A DNA stretch of 64,000 bases from Pseudomonadota bacterium. Lineage in GTDB: Bacteria > Pseudomonadota > Alphaproteobacteria > Caulobacterales > Caulobacteraceae. Position 1 is the stretch's first letter; each line of letters starts with the position of its first letter. The notes beneath the pieces are model-generated. The model was not told where the DNA came from and made no database searches. It saw nothing but the letters and a program-made list of their open reading frames with translations. Where the stretch lies: positions 1 through 64,000 of the forward strand of contig JAIUNU010000002.1 of assembly GCA_020161365.1 (NCBI GenBank), in the 5' to 3' direction. Below, piece after piece: positions 9,677-20,817 of the stretch. The translations under genes were made by a program, and so were the position numbers.

Positions 9677-10951
9677 ATGACGATCTCGACCGACGTCGCC
9701 AACACCATTGTCGATCCCAAGGCCTATGCCGACGGCGACCGGATCGACGAAGCCTTCGCCCAACTGCGCCGCGAAGCGCCCCTGGCGGTCGCCCAGCCGG
9801 ACGGCTTCGATCCGTTCTGGGTGGTCACGCGCCACGCTGACATCCTGGAGGTCGAGCGGCAGAACGAGCTGTTCCACAACGGTGACCGCGCCACGGTCGT
9901 GACCACCATCGAGGCCGACAAGAAGGTGCGCGAGATGATGGGCGGGTCCCCTCACCTCGTCCGCTCGCTGGTGCAGATGGATAATCCCGACCACTTCGCC
10001 TACCGCAAGATCACCCAAGGCGCGCTGCTGCCGCAGAACCTGCGGGCGCTGGAAGCGCGGATCCGCGAGATCGCCCGCGGATTCGTCGACCGCATGGCCG
10101 AGCATGGCGACCGCTGCGACTTCGCCCGCGACGTGGCTTTTCTCTATCCGCTGCACGTCATCATGGAAGTGTTGGGCGTTCCCGAGAGCGACGAGCCCCG
10201 CATGCTGAAACTGACCCAGGAACTGTTCGGCAACGCCGACCCGGACCTGAACCGCACCGGCAAGTCAGTGACCGACGTCGGCGAGGGCGTCGATAGCATC
10301 CAGTCGGTGGTCATGGACTTCATGATGTACTTCAACGCCATCACCGAAGACCGGCGCGCCAAGCCACGCAACGACCTGGCCACCCTGATCGCCAACGGCA
10401 AGATCAACGGCGAGCCGATGGGCCACCTGGAGGCGATGAGCTACTACATCATCGCCGCCACGGCCGGGCACGACACCACCTCCTCGACCACCGCCGGCGC
10501 GCTGTGGGCGCTGGCCGAGAACCCTGACCAGTTCGCCAAGGTGAAGGCCGACCCGTCGCTGATCTCGGGCCTGATCGAGGAGTCGATCCGCTGGGTCACG
10601 CCGGTGAAGCACTTCATGCGCACCGCGACCGCCGACGCCGAACTGGCGGGCCAGAAGATCGCCAAGGGCGACTGGATGATGCTGTCCTATCCCTCCGGCA
10701 ACCGCGACGAGGCGGTGTTCGAGGACCCGTTCAGCTTCAAGGTCGACCGCACGCCCAACAAACACGTCGCCTTCGGCTACGGCGCCCACATCTGCCTGGG
10801 CCAGCACCTGGCGCGGATGGAGATGCGGGTGCTGTGGGAGGAGCTTTTCGCACGCCTCGACCGGGTCGAGCTCGACGGCGAACCCACCCGCATGGTCGCC
10901 AACTTCGTCTGCGGGCCCAAGTCGGTGCCGATCCGCTTCAAGATGCACTGA
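9677..10951 (+). CDS. Cytochrome P450, class I type
   Basis: 424 residues, soluble bacterial P450 length. The I-helix motif A-G-H-D-T-T-S, the E-x-x-R motif at E302-R305 and the heme loop F-G-Y-G-A-H-I-C-L-G with ligand C373 are all intact. It resembles the bacterial terpene/fatty-acid/steroid hydroxylases, but the substrate is not readable from sequence. ATG at 9677 is chosen because an AGGAGG motif lies just upstream. A rubredoxin gene follows after 10 nt and is the likely electron donor or partner. Confidence 0.95.
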   Translation: MTISTDVANTIVDPKAYADGDRIDEAFAQLRREAPLAVAQPDGFDPFWVVTRHADILEVERQNELFHNGDRATVVTTIEADKKVREMMGGSPHLVRSLVQMDNPDHFAYRKITQGALLPQNLRALEARIREIARGFVDRMAEHGDRCDFARDVAFLYPLHVIMEVLGVPESDEPRMLKLTQELFGNADPDLNRTGKSVTDVGEGVDSIQSVVMDFMMYFNAITEDRRAKPRNDLATLIANGKINGEPMGHLEAMSYYIIAATAGHDTTSSTTAGALWALAENPDQFAKVKADPSLISGLIEESIRWVTPVKHFMRTATADAELAGQKIAKGDWMMLSYPSGNRDEAVFEDPFSFKVDRTPNKHVAFGYGAHICLGQHLARMEMRVLWEELFARLDRVELDGEPTRMVANFVCGPKSVPIRFKMH

Positions 10952-10961
10952 GGCGGCGGCG

Positions 10962-11141
10962 ATGAGCGCGGAACCCTTCAAGGTCTGGCAGTGCCGCACC
11001 TGCGGCTACATCTATGACGAGGAACAGGGCGATCCCGGCGAAGGCCTGGCGCCCGGGACCCGCTGGGCAGACATCCCGGCGGGGTGGGTCTGCCCGCTGT
11101 GCGGCACGCCGAAGTCGGATTTCGACATGATCGAGCTGTAG
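10962..11141 (+). CDS. Rubredoxin
   Basis: 59 residues, starting M-S-A-E-P-F-K-V-W-Q. Two C-x-x-C knuckles are clear: C-R-T-C-G-Y-I-Y (residues 11-18) and C-P-L-C-G-T-P-K-S-D-F (residues 44-54), which ligate one iron. The Y-I-Y-D-E, G-D-P-G-E-G and P-x-G-W-V-C-P motifs are hallmarks of rubredoxin. It starts 10 nt after the P450 stop, so the two are one transcript. Rubredoxins serve AlkB-type hydroxylases; P450s normally use 2Fe-2S or 3Fe-4S ferredoxins, so this pairing is uncommon. Confidence 0.95.
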   Translation: MSAEPFKVWQCRTCGYIYDEEQGDPGEGLAPGTRWADIPAGWVCPLCGTPKSDFDMIEL

Positions 11142-11215
11142 AAACACCCCCCGCCCCCCTTCCGCTCGAAGCATCGCCGCACGATGTTCGGAGGCGAGCG
11201 GAAGGGAGACCGTCG

Positions 11216-11701
11216 ATGAGCGCGAAGTTCCACTTGGCCCAGGTCAATGTCGGGCGTCTTAAGGCCCCGATCGATCATCCGCTGATCAAGGGCTTCGCCG
11301 ACAATCTCGATCGCATCAACGCCCTGGCTGAGGCCTCACCGGGTTTCGTCTGGCGCCTGACGGGCGACGGCAACAACGCCACCGACCTGGCGATCGACAA
11401 CGACCCCCTGTTCATTCCGAACCTGTCGGTCTGGACCGACATCCCCTCACTCGGCGCCTTCGTCTATCGCAGCGGCCACGTCGAGATCATGCGTCGCCGT
11501 CGCGAGTGGTTCGAGCACATGGATCTCTACATGGCGCTTTGGTGGGTTCCGGTCGGCCATACGCCTACCGTCGAAGAAGCCCTGGAGCAGCTGGCGCACC
11601 TGGAAGCTCATGGCCCCACGCCCACGGCCTTCACCTTCAAGGTCCCCTTCCCCGCGCCCAGCGGCGAGGCGGTGGAGCCGGAGTTGGAACAGTGCGCTTA
11701 G
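11216..11701 (+). CDS. DUF3291 family protein
   Basis: 161 residues beginning M-S-A-K-F-H-L-A-Q-V-N-V-G-R. The L-A-Q-x-N start, G-F-V-W-R-L near residue 43, N-L-S-V-W-x-D near 69 and W-W-V-P-x-G-H-x-P near 107 are typical of DUF3291, a heme-oxygenase/monooxygenase-like alpha-beta fold of unknown activity. No signal peptide. ATG at 11216 follows GGAAGGGAGA. It is 74 nt after rubredoxin and probably part of the same TetR-controlled unit. Confidence 0.85.
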   Translation: MSAKFHLAQVNVGRLKAPIDHPLIKGFADNLDRINALAEASPGFVWRLTGDGNNATDLAIDNDPLFIPNLSVWTDIPSLGAFVYRSGHVEIMRRRREWFEHMDLYMALWWVPVGHTPTVEEALEQLAHLEAHGPTPTAFTFKVPFPAPSGEAVEPELEQCA

Positions 11702-11708
11702 GCCTCCC

Positions 11709-11852
11709 AAGCGCCCCCTCCGTCGCGCTGCGTATCCGCATCGCGCCTCCTCCCCCGTTTCACGGCTGAGGAGGGAGCCGCTTCCCTCCTGCCCCGCTTG
11801 CGGGAGAGGTGGCGCGGCGCCGATAGGCGACGTGACGGAGGGGGGCGCTTTA
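11709..11852. repeat. Dispersed palindromic repeat before purQ
   Basis: AAGCGCCCCCTCCGTC at the left pairs with GACGGAGGGGGGCGCTT at the right (one bulged base), with inner CCTCCTCCC...GGGAGG blocks. It belongs to the same broad family as 2449 and 42538. It marks the right edge of the inserted P450 module and leaves 50 nt before purQ. Confidence 0.7.
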
Positions 11853-11902
11853 AAGCGCTCGCCCCCTGACATCCCGCCCGAACGGTGCTACACGCCCGCG
11901 CC

Positions 11903-12565
11903 ATGAAAGCCGCCGTCATCGTTTTTCCGGGTTCGAACTGCGATCGTGACTGCAAGGTCGCCATCGAGCGCTCCGCCGGCGCGCGCGTCGACATGGTCTG
12001 GCACCAGGAGACGGCGCTGCCGGACGATCTGGACCTGATCGTCCTGCCCGGCGGCTTCTCGTACGGCGATTACCTGCGCTGCGGCGCCATGGCCGCCCAG
12101 AGCCCGGTGATGAAGGAAGTCGTCACGGCCGCGAACAAGGGCGTCGCGGTCGTCGGCATCTGCAACGGCTTCCAGGTGCTGACCGAGGTCGGGCTGCTGC
12201 CCGGCGCCCTGCTGCGCAACGCCGGCCTGAAATACGTCTGCAAGCCCGTCGAGCTGGACATCGTTAACGGCCAGACCCGCTTCACCGCCGGCTACGGCGA
12301 GCAGCGTCAGGCGATGATGACCGTCGGCAACGGCGAGGGCAACTACTTCGCCGACGAGGAAACCCTCGACCGCCTCGAAGGCGAAGGCCAGGTGGTGTTC
12401 CGCTACAAGGAAAACCCGAACGGCTCGGCCCGCGACATCGCCGGCATCGTCAACAAGGGCGGCAACGTCCTGGGCCTGATGCCCCACCCTGACCGCGCCT
12501 TCGATGCGGATCTCGGTTCGGAAGACGGCGCGGTGCTGTTCCGCAGCGTGTTTCAGAGCGCCTGA
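11903..12565 (+). CDS. purQ: Phosphoribosylformylglycinamidine synthase, PurQ glutaminase subunit
   Basis: 220 residues, class I glutamine amidotransferase supplying ammonia to PurL. Starts [16 protein letters not shown]. The nucleophile is C87 in [10 protein letters not shown], and M-P-H-P-D-R-A-F near 193-200 carries the catalytic histidine. The ATG at 11903 is chosen over an upstream in-frame codon since PurQ proteins begin at MKAAV. Confidence 0.97.
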   Translation: MKAAVIVFPGSNCDRDCKVAIERSAGARVDMVWHQETALPDDLDLIVLPGGFSYGDYLRCGAMAAQSPVMKEVVTAANKGVAVVGICNGFQVLTEVGLLPGALLRNAGLKYVCKPVELDIVNGQTRFTAGYGEQRQAMMTVGNGEGNYFADEETLDRLEGEGQVVFRYKENPNGSARDIAGIVNKGGNVLGLMPHPDRAFDADLGSEDGAVLFRSVFQSA

Positions 12566-12670
12566 GAGCGACACCAGGCTCAGCTCAAAAAGTGGGCGAC
12601 CTAAGTGCGTTATAATATAGCAGCGCCCATAACACAGGCCTAAGCTTCCCTCCTCTGTAGGAGGGCCATC

Positions 12671-14626
12671 ATGAGTCTCATCACCACCTTGCGCGGGGGG
12701 CTGCTGGCCGCCGCCGCGCTCTGCGCCTTCGGCGCTGTCGCCCACGCCCAGGTCGCGGCTCAAGTCACGCCGATGACGCCGGACATCGACGGCAAGTTCG
12801 TCCAGACCAAGGTCAATTACGACTACGACAAGCGCGTGGTGATGATCCCGATGCGCGACGGGACCAAGCTCTACACCGTGATCGTGGTCCCCAAGGGCGG
12901 CAAGAACCTGCCGATCCTGCTGACTCGCACGCCCTACAACGCCGCCGGCCGCGCCGCGCGCGCCGACAGTGCGCGCATGGTGGCCGCCATGCCGCAGGGC
13001 GACGAGCCCTTCGTCGCCGACGGCGGCTATATCCGCGTCTTCCAGGACATCCGGGGCAAATACGGCTCGGAGGGCGAGTATGTCATGACACGCCCCCTCA
13101 AGGGCCCGCTGAACAGCTCCGAGGTCGATCACTCGACCGACGCCTACGACACCATCGACTGGCTGGTGAAGAACGTGCCGGAGACGAACGGCAAGGTCGG
13201 TATGCTGGGCAGCTCGTACGAGGGCTTCACCGTGGTGATGGCTCTGGTCAATCCGCACCCCGCTCTGAAGGCCGCCGCGCCGATGAGCCCGATGGTCGAC
13301 GGCTGGATGGGCGACGACTGGTTCCAGTACGGCGCGTTCCGCCAGATCAACTTCGACTATTTCAGCGGTCAGACGGCGGTGCGCGGCTCCGGCGGCTCCG
13401 TCCAGCGCCAGGGCTATGACGACTATTCCAACTTCCTGCGCGAAGGCTCGGCCGGCGACTACGCCAAGAACCACGGCCTGGACAAGCTGCCCTGGGTGCA
13501 GAAGCTTTTCGCCCACCCGGCCTATGACAGCTTCTGGAGCGAACAGGCTCTGGACAAGACCATGGAAAAGACGCCGCTCAAGGTGCCGACCATGTGGATC
13601 CAGGGCCTCTGGGACCAGGAGGACATCTGGGGCGCTGTTCACAGCTATCCGGCCCTCGAGTCCAAGGACACCAACAACGACAAGAACTATCTGGTGCTCG
13701 GTCCGTGGCGGCACAGCCAGGTCAATTACGACGGCTACAACCTCGGTCCGTTCAAGTGGGACGGCGACACCGCCCTGCAGTTCCGCCGCGATGTGCTGAA
13801 GCCGTTCTTCGACCAGCATCTCAAGGACGGCCCCAAGGCCGATACGCCGCCCGTGCTGATCTACGACCCCGGCCAGAACAAATGGAACCGCTACGCCAGC
13901 TGGCCGCAAGGCGGCGCCGACGGCGCGGGTCCTGGCAAGGTCAGCAAGAACCTCTATTTCGGCGCCAACGGCGGGCTGGGCTTCAGCGCTCCGGCCGGCG
14001 GCAAGGGCGCGGCCGCCTATGACGAGTACGTCTCCGACCCGGCCAAGCCCGTGCCCTACATCCCTCGCCCGCTGCAGTTCGCCGACCGCAGCCGCTGGAC
14101 CCCGTGGCTGGTGACCGACCAGCGCTCGGTCGACGGGCGTCCGGACGTGCTCACCTATGTGAGCGAGCCGTTGACGGAGGCGCTCAAGATCGCCGGCGTG
14201 CCGAAGGTGAACCTGTTCGCCTCGACCAGCGGCACGGACAGCGACTGGGTGGTCAAGCTGATCGACGTCTATCCCGACGAGGTCCCCAGCCAGCCCGAAC
14301 TGGGCGGCTATGAGTTGGCGGTCGGCATGAGCATCTTCCGCGGCCGCTATCGCGAGAGCTTCAGCGAGCCCAAGGCCCTCAAGCCCAACACCCCGCTCAA
14401 GTATCAATTCATTCTGCCGACGGCGAACTACACCTTCAAGCCGGGTCACCGGATCATGGTGCAGGTGCAGTCGAGCTGGTTCCCGCTCTACGACCGCAAT
14501 CCGCAGACCTTCGTGCCGAACATCTTCTTCGCCAAGCCCGGAGACTATGTGAAGGCGACGCAGCGGGTGTTCCACGCGGGGGACACCGCCAGCTTCATCG
14601 AACTGCCGGTGGTGGACGCGAAGTAA
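12671..14626 (+). CDS. CocE/NonD family serine hydrolase, exported
   Basis: 651 residues with a Sec signal peptide (hydrophobic residues about 8-24, cleavage near A-H-A-Q). The alpha/beta-hydrolase core has the nucleophile in G-S-S-Y-E-G (S182). The C-terminal third is the jelly-roll domain typical of X-Pro dipeptidyl-peptidase/cocaine-esterase-like hydrolases. Probably a periplasmic or secreted alpha-amino-ester or peptide hydrolase; substrate unknown. An AGGAGGG site precedes the ATG, and TATAAT at 12611-12616 is a possible -10 element. It separates purQ from purL. Confidence 0.9.
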   Translation: MSLITTLRGGLLAAAALCAFGAVAHAQVAAQVTPMTPDIDGKFVQTKVNYDYDKRVVMIPMRDGTKLYTVIVVPKGGKNLPILLTRTPYNAAGRAARADSARMVAAMPQGDEPFVADGGYIRVFQDIRGKYGSEGEYVMTRPLKGPLNSSEVDHSTDAYDTIDWLVKNVPETNGKVGMLGSSYEGFTVVMALVNPHPALKAAAPMSPMVDGWMGDDWFQYGAFRQINFDYFSGQTAVRGSGGSVQRQGYDDYSNFLREGSAGDYAKNHGLDKLPWVQKLFAHPAYDSFWSEQALDKTMEKTPLKVPTMWIQGLWDQEDIWGAVHSYPALESKDTNNDKNYLVLGPWRHSQVNYDGYNLGPFKWDGDTALQFRRDVLKPFFDQHLKDGPKADTPPVLIYDPGQNKWNRYASWPQGGADGAGPGKVSKNLYFGANGGLGFSAPAGGKGAAAYDEYVSDPAKPVPYIPRPLQFADRSRWTPWLVTDQRSVDGRPDVLTYVSEPLTEALKIAGVPKVNLFASTSGTDSDWVVKLIDVYPDEVPSQPELGGYELAVGMSIFRGRYRESFSEPKALKPNTPLKYQFILPTANYTFKPGHRIMVQVQSSWFPLYDRNPQTFVPNIFFAKPGDYVKATQRVFHAGDTASFIELPVVDAK

Positions 14627-14635
14627 TACAAAAAA

Positions 14636-14660
14636 GGGCCGGCGGTCGAAACGCCGGCCC
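14636..14660. terminator. Intrinsic terminator between convergent genes
   Basis: Stem GGGCCGGCG (14636-14644) and CGCCGGCCC (14652-14660) with a 7-nt loop. A6 on the left becomes a T6 tail for the minus strand, so it ends the Gln/Asn-rich small gene well. On the plus strand the tail is only CTCTT, giving weaker termination of the hydrolase gene. Confidence 0.85.
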
Positions 14661-14683
14661 CTCTTCCGCGGAGCGAAGACCCG

Positions 14684-14848
14684 TCAGCGTTCGCCGCGTT
14701 GGGCGTTGTCCTGCTGGTTGGCTTGGCCGCCCGGATTGCGGCCCTGCTCGTTTTGTTGCTGGCCGCCCTTTTGCTGTTGTTGCTGATCGGGCGCCTGGCG
14801 CTGCGGATCGTTCTGCTGTTGCTGAGGATTGCGGTTCTCTTCGGCCAT
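14684..14848 (-). CDS. Gln/Asn-rich 54-residue stress protein candidate
   Basis: Reads M-A-E-E-N-R-N-P, then runs of Q (QQQQ, QQQQQ) mixed with N, G, R and D, ending N-A-Q-R-G-E-R. No hydrophobic core, no cysteine; predicted intrinsically disordered. The ATG has a GGAGAAG ribosome site 3 nt upstream, a terminator follows the stop by 23 nt, and a GGAAC-N16-CGTT promoter lies 47 nt upstream. A promoter, ribosome site and terminator in order make a real gene likely despite its size. I do not recognise a family; the promoter points to the general stress response. Confidence 0.75.
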   Translation of the reverse strand: MAEENRNPQQQQNDPQRQAPDQQQQQKGGQQQNEQGRNPGGQANQQDNAQRGER

Positions 14849-15218
14849 CAGTCTTCTCCGTTGCGTGCCGTGCGCTTGAAGCGCACCAAGGACGAACGAC
14901 CTGAGAGGGACGTCGTTCCTCCGGCCAAGCTCGGTTACTGCAGCTAAGCTTCCGTTTTTCTGAGATTTTTCACGCCCCTGGCGTCGCTACGGCGCGGCCG
15001 CGACCACGCCGCTCCCGCCCCTCTTCGCGAGAGAACGGTTCACCCCATGGCAGAGCTATGGCGCGAAAAGCTTCGCGTGGTGCGGGAGGGTTAAGGTTAA
15101 GCCGCACCGCGTGGGCGAGACGCCTGGAACATTTCACCCCGATGCGCGACAGCTTGGCCTCAACACGAAACGGGAGGCTGCGGCGGGAGCCTTCTCGACG
15201 CGCAGAGTTAACGACACC
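14849..15218. other. Intergenic region with SigT-type promoter
   Basis: 370 bases between divergent small genes. Contains the SigT-like promoter at 14895-14919 (minus strand) and a GGTTAAGGTTAAGCC tandem near 15088. No further gene is supported; the plus-strand frames here are extensions of the 15219 gene without a ribosome site. Confidence 0.55.
14895..14919 (-). promoter_or_regulatory. SigT/EcfG-type promoter
   Basis: On the minus strand GGAAC (14919-14915), 16 nt, CGTT (14898-14895). This matches the GGAAC-N16/17-CGTT consensus of the alphaproteobacterial general stress sigma factor (SigT in Caulobacter). The small Gln/Asn-rich gene starts 47 nt downstream in the same direction. Confidence 0.72.
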
Positions 15219-15491
15219 ATGTCAGATCCCGAGTTTCGGTTTCCCGAGACCTATGTCAGCGGCGTTCCCGTCTGGTCGCGACGCCGCAAGCGTTCCGGCC
15301 CGCACCCGCTGATCAGCACGCTGGTCGTACTCCTGGCCCTGTTCGGCGCGGTGATGATCGGCGTCTCCCTGCGCATGGGTTCGGTCGAGAGGGGCGGCGC
15401 CGTGGTCGACGGCTGGATCGCCATGGCCAAGGCCCAGTGGGACGAAGCCGCCGGCCAGGCCAAGGAAAGCCAGGCCTCTCCGAAGCGATAG
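15219..15491 (+). CDS. Small single-pass membrane protein
   Basis: 90 residues. A basic N-terminal segment (W-S-R-R-R-K-R-S) precedes one membrane helix at about residues 31-52 (ISTLVVLLALFGAVMIGVSL); the rest is a short Ala/Lys-rich outer segment. I do not recognise a named family. The ATG at 15219 is chosen because the reading frame upstream looks non-coding. It lies 61 nt before purL and could be its leader gene. Confidence 0.7.
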   Translation: MSDPEFRFPETYVSGVPVWSRRRKRSGPHPLISTLVVLLALFGAVMIGVSLRMGSVERGGAVVDGWIAMAKAQWDEAAGQAKESQASPKR

Positions 15492-15552
15492 AGGCCCGTA
15501 ATCAGCCGACGGCTGTGGCGGAATCTGATCGACCGGGTTAGAAGGCGCGCCC

Positions 15553-17760
<2,208 letters not shown>

Positions 17761-17789
17761 GGATCGATAAGGGGGAGCACGCGGCGGCC

Positions 17790-19613
17790 TTAGGCCGCGT
17801 GGCTCCGCCCCGACCACCGCGCCACCGCCTCCAGCAGTTTCGCGGGGCTGATCGGCTTTCCAAGGTGGTCGTCCATGCCAGCGGCCAGGCAGTTGGCGAC
17901 CTGCTCGGGGAGGACATTGGCGGTCATGGCGATGATCGGCGTGGAGGCGCCGCGCGCGCCTTCCAGGGCTCGGATCTCGCGGGTGGCGGTCAGACCGTCC
18001 ATGACCGGCATCTGCACGTCCATCAGCACCAGATCGTACTGCCCCTGGCGCATGGCCTCGACGCCAGCGACGCCGTCGTTGGCGGTCTCGACGGCGACGC
18101 CGAAGGGTTCCAGCATCGCGCAGATCAGCTCGCGATTGACGGCGTTGTCCTCGACGAGCAGCAACCGCACATCAGCGTCGGCGTCGAGGGGCGAGGTGTC
18201 CTGGGCCTCCTGGGTCGGCAGCTCAGCAAGTGGCCCACGCACCTCGAACCAGAAGGTCGAGCCCTGCCCTTCGACGCTATCGACGCCGATGCGGCCATCC
18301 ATGCGCTCGATGATCCGCCGCGAGATCGCCAGGCCCAGGCCCGTACCGCCGAAGCGACGCGAGACAGCCGCGTCGGCCTGCGAGAAACGGTCGAAGATGC
18401 TCTCGCGATGCTCCGGCGCGATCCCAATGCCCGTATCGGTCACTTCGGCCCGTAGAACCGCTTCACCGCCTTCGACCGTTTGAACAAGGGCCACGGTGAT
18501 GGCGCCGTTGGCGGTGAACTTCACCGCGTTGGACAGGAAATTCAGCAGCACCTGGCTGAGCCTTGGTCCATCCAGGTTCATCGGCCGAAGATCGCCCGGA
18601 ACCTTCACATCGACGGTCAGCCCCTTGGCCTCGGCGCGCTCGGTCACCAGGGCGGCGCACGATGAGGCCATGGCGGCCGGGTCAAACGGCGCGGGATCCA
18701 GCTCCAGGCCGCCGGCCTCCAGGCGCGAGAAGTCCAGTACGTCGTTGACGACGCTCAGCAGCGTATTGCTGGCCTCGAGGATGTGGCCGACCTGCCGGGT
18801 GGCGGTCTTGTTGAGGTTGCGTGAGCGGCGCAGCACTTCGGCGAAGCCGATGATCGCGGTCAGCGGCGTACGCAGCTCGTGGGTCATGTTGGCCAGGAAG
18901 TCCGACTTGGCCGCCGAAGCCGCTTCAGCCATTTCCAAGGCCTTGGCGATGTCGAGCTCCAGGCGCTTGCGTTCGGTGATGTCGCGCGAGGTGACCAGCA
19001 GGATCCCCGACCCGTCGCCAAGCAGGGAGTAGGTGCTTTCCAGCCAGATCACCGAGCCGTCCTTTCGGATGCTTTCGTAGTCGGTGCTGACGGGCGCGCC
19101 ACCGGGAGTAAGGCCGCGAATGATGCCCTGCACGCGCTTGAAATCGGCGTCGCTGACCATGGCTTGCGGCGGCAACGCCATGAACTCTTCCAGGGTATAA
19201 CCGGTGATACGCGCGATGCTGGGCGAGCTGTAGAGCCTTTCGCCCTTAGGGGACCACAGGGCGACATGGTCGGTGAGGTTGTCGCCCAGCAGTCGATAGA
19301 GCCGATCAATCTCCCGATACTTGACTAATGCCGCCTCAGCTTCCTCGATAGCCCTTTGCTTGGCTTCGACATTGGCTCGGAGGTCGGCGTGCATGACGTC
19401 GAGGCTTACGCGTTGGCTGGCCAGCCAATAGGCCAAGGGGGCGGCGATTAGGGTTGAGAGGACCAGGGTGGTGACCGGGGCGTAAACCTCGGGATCGTTG
19501 AGCAGCAGGATGTTGACGATGAAGTCCGCCGCCATGGCGACGCCCACGATGACGCATGCCGCAGGCGCGGCGCGAACAAGTCGGGCTCTGATGGCCGGCG
19601 AGAAGATCGTCAG
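17790..19613 (-). CDS. Hybrid sensor histidine kinase (PAS, HisKA, HATPase, receiver)
   Basis: About 607 residues from the CTG at 19613, the start being uncertain. Two membrane helices come first (A-A-C-V-I-V-G-V-A-M-A and V-L-S-T-L-I-A-A-P), then a PAS/PAC domain ending D-I-T-E-R-K-R, a HisKA domain with phospho-histidine in M-T-H-E-L-R-T-P, an HATPase domain (F-G-G-T-G-L-G-L) and a receiver with D in L-V-L-M-D-V-Q-M-P. The first ATG in frame after the upstream gene (19535) would cut the first helix, and no ATG/GTG/TTG with a ribosome site lies before it. Signal unknown. Confidence 0.85.
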   Translation of the reverse strand: MTIFSPAIRARLVRAAPAACVIVGVAMAADFIVNILLLNDPEVYAPVTTLVLSTLIAAPLAYWLASQRVSLDVMHADLRANVEAKQRAIEEAEAALVKYREIDRLYRLLGDNLTDHVALWSPKGERLYSSPSIARITGYTLEEFMALPPQAMVSDADFKRVQGIIRGLTPGGAPVSTDYESIRKDGSVIWLESTYSLLGDGSGILLVTSRDITERKRLELDIAKALEMAEAASAAKSDFLANMTHELRTPLTAIIGFAEVLRRSRNLNKTATRQVGHILEASNTLLSVVNDVLDFSRLEAGGLELDPAPFDPAAMASSCAALVTERAEAKGLTVDVKVPGDLRPMNLDGPRLSQVLLNFLSNAVKFTANGAITVALVQTVEGGEAVLRAEVTDTGIGIAPEHRESIFDRFSQADAAVSRRFGGTGLGLAISRRIIERMDGRIGVDSVEGQGSTFWFEVRGPLAELPTQEAQDTSPLDADADVRLLLVEDNAVNRELICAMLEPFGVAVETANDGVAGVEAMRQGQYDLVLMDVQMPVMDGLTATREIRALEGARGASTPIIAMTANVLPEQVANCLAAGMDDHLGKPISPAKLLEAVARWSGRSHAA

Positions 19614-19722
19614 GCTCCCGAGAACGTCTAAGTCAGAAGACGATACCCAGATTAAGGACAGGTGACGCTGGAAGCCAGTCCGGCGACAATCCGCCGCGCC
19701 GAAACCGCCGAAAGCGGGCGTA

Positions 19723-20652
19723 CTAGCGAGGCGCGGCCGCGGGAAGGCTATCCAGTCCGCGTTCGAGGGCCAGGCTGGCCTGGACCACGGTGGCGATCGA
19801 GCGCTTGAAGAAGTCCTGAGGGATCGTCGCGAAATCGTCGGCCGGCTTGTGGTAATCGGCGTGATCCTCGACCCCGAAATAGACCCACGGCACGCCCTTC
19901 TCCGCGAAGGCGTAGTGGTCGGACTGGTTGGTCCAGTTGTTGTGCGCGCCGTCGGCGTCGGTGTCATGGCCCAGCTTGAGCGAGACCGGAGCCGTTGCGG
20001 CGACGGCCTCGAGAATGGGACGCAGCGCGGGATGGGGCGAGGCGCCCGCAGCATAGAGCTCGTTCTTGGCGTTCTTGCTGAGCATGTCGAAGTTGACGTT
20101 CAGCGCGATCGTCTCCAACGGCACAGGCGGCGCGGCGACAAACGCACGGGCGCCGCGCAGGCCGCTTTCTTCGGCGTCGACCACCGCCAGGATCACGTCG
20201 TGCGTGGGCGGATGGGCCTTGAAGGCTTCGGCCACCGCCAGCAGGCCCGCGACGCCCGAGGCGTTGTCGTCGGCGCCGTTATAGGTCTCCCCGTTCCGGA
20301 GCCCCAAGTGGTCGTAGTGGGCGGTGACCACCATCGTCTTGCCCGCCTTGCTCCCCTTGATCAGCGCCACGAGATTGACGCCGCGCACCGTCGAACCGTC
20401 ACGTCGGGTGAAGTCGAAACCTTGCTCGAATGACGCTCCCGCCGGCGACAGGCCGATCTCAGCAAACCGCGATAGGATGTAGGCCCGCGCCTTCTCCGAT
20501 CCGGGCGAACCGACGCCCCGCCCCTGCATGTCGTCGGCGGACAGGATACGGACATCGTCGAGCGCCTTGTCGCCCGGGGCCGCCCAGGCGGGCGCGGCGA
20601 AGGCCAGGACGGCGGCGACAAGCAGACTCAGTGGACGGCGGGAAAGGGTCAT
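19723..20652 (-). CDS. M28 family aminopeptidase, exported
   Basis: 309 residues with a signal peptide (about 1-24, ending A-P-A-W-A-A). The dizinc site is visible: H and D in V-V-T-A-H-Y-D-H-L-G, D in G-A-D-D-N-A-S-G and the catalytic E-E in V-V-D-A-E-E-S-G. A third metal histidine is probably in D-H-A-D-Y-H-K. It would release N-terminal amino acids in the periplasm. Two other in-frame ATGs lie 27 and 36 nt upstream; the one at 20652 gives the best signal peptide but lacks a clear ribosome site. Confidence 0.88.
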   Translation of the reverse strand: MTLSRRPLSLLVAAVLAFAAPAWAAPGDKALDDVRILSADDMQGRGVGSPGSEKARAYILSRFAEIGLSPAGASFEQGFDFTRRDGSTVRGVNLVALIKGSKAGKTMVVTAHYDHLGLRNGETYNGADDNASGVAGLLAVAEAFKAHPPTHDVILAVVDAEESGLRGARAFVAAPPVPLETIALNVNFDMLSKNAKNELYAAGASPHPALRPILEAVAATAPVSLKLGHDTDADGAHNNWTNQSDHYAFAEKGVPWVYFGVEDHADYHKPADDFATIPQDFFKRSIATVVQASLALERGLDSLPAAAPR

Positions 20653-20817
20653 GGGGGTTACATGCCCTGCGCCGCCCATGATGTTCAATTAGTTCTCGGC
20701 CCATACGACAAGTGCGCTTATGACAAGCGCTGTCAGGTTGTGACGGCGTGTATGGCCGTTCTTAAGGAATCTCGGCCACATAGGCCGCTCAAGGATCGGA
20801 GTATCGTTCCCGTGCCC

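Noticed and set aside
11888..14575. 895-residue open frame on the minus strand opposite purQ and the CocE-type gene
   Set aside because: Shadow frame produced by high GC third positions; no motifs and no ribosome site.
14699..14947. 82-residue Leu-rich plus-strand frame
   Set aside because: It is the antisense of the Gln/Asn-rich gene; CAG/CAA repeats read as Leu codons. The minus-strand gene has promoter, ribosome site and terminator.
15130..15160. GGAAC-N16-CGAC near 15134 as a second SigT promoter
   Set aside because: The -10 half departs from CGTT at two positions, so it is not supported.
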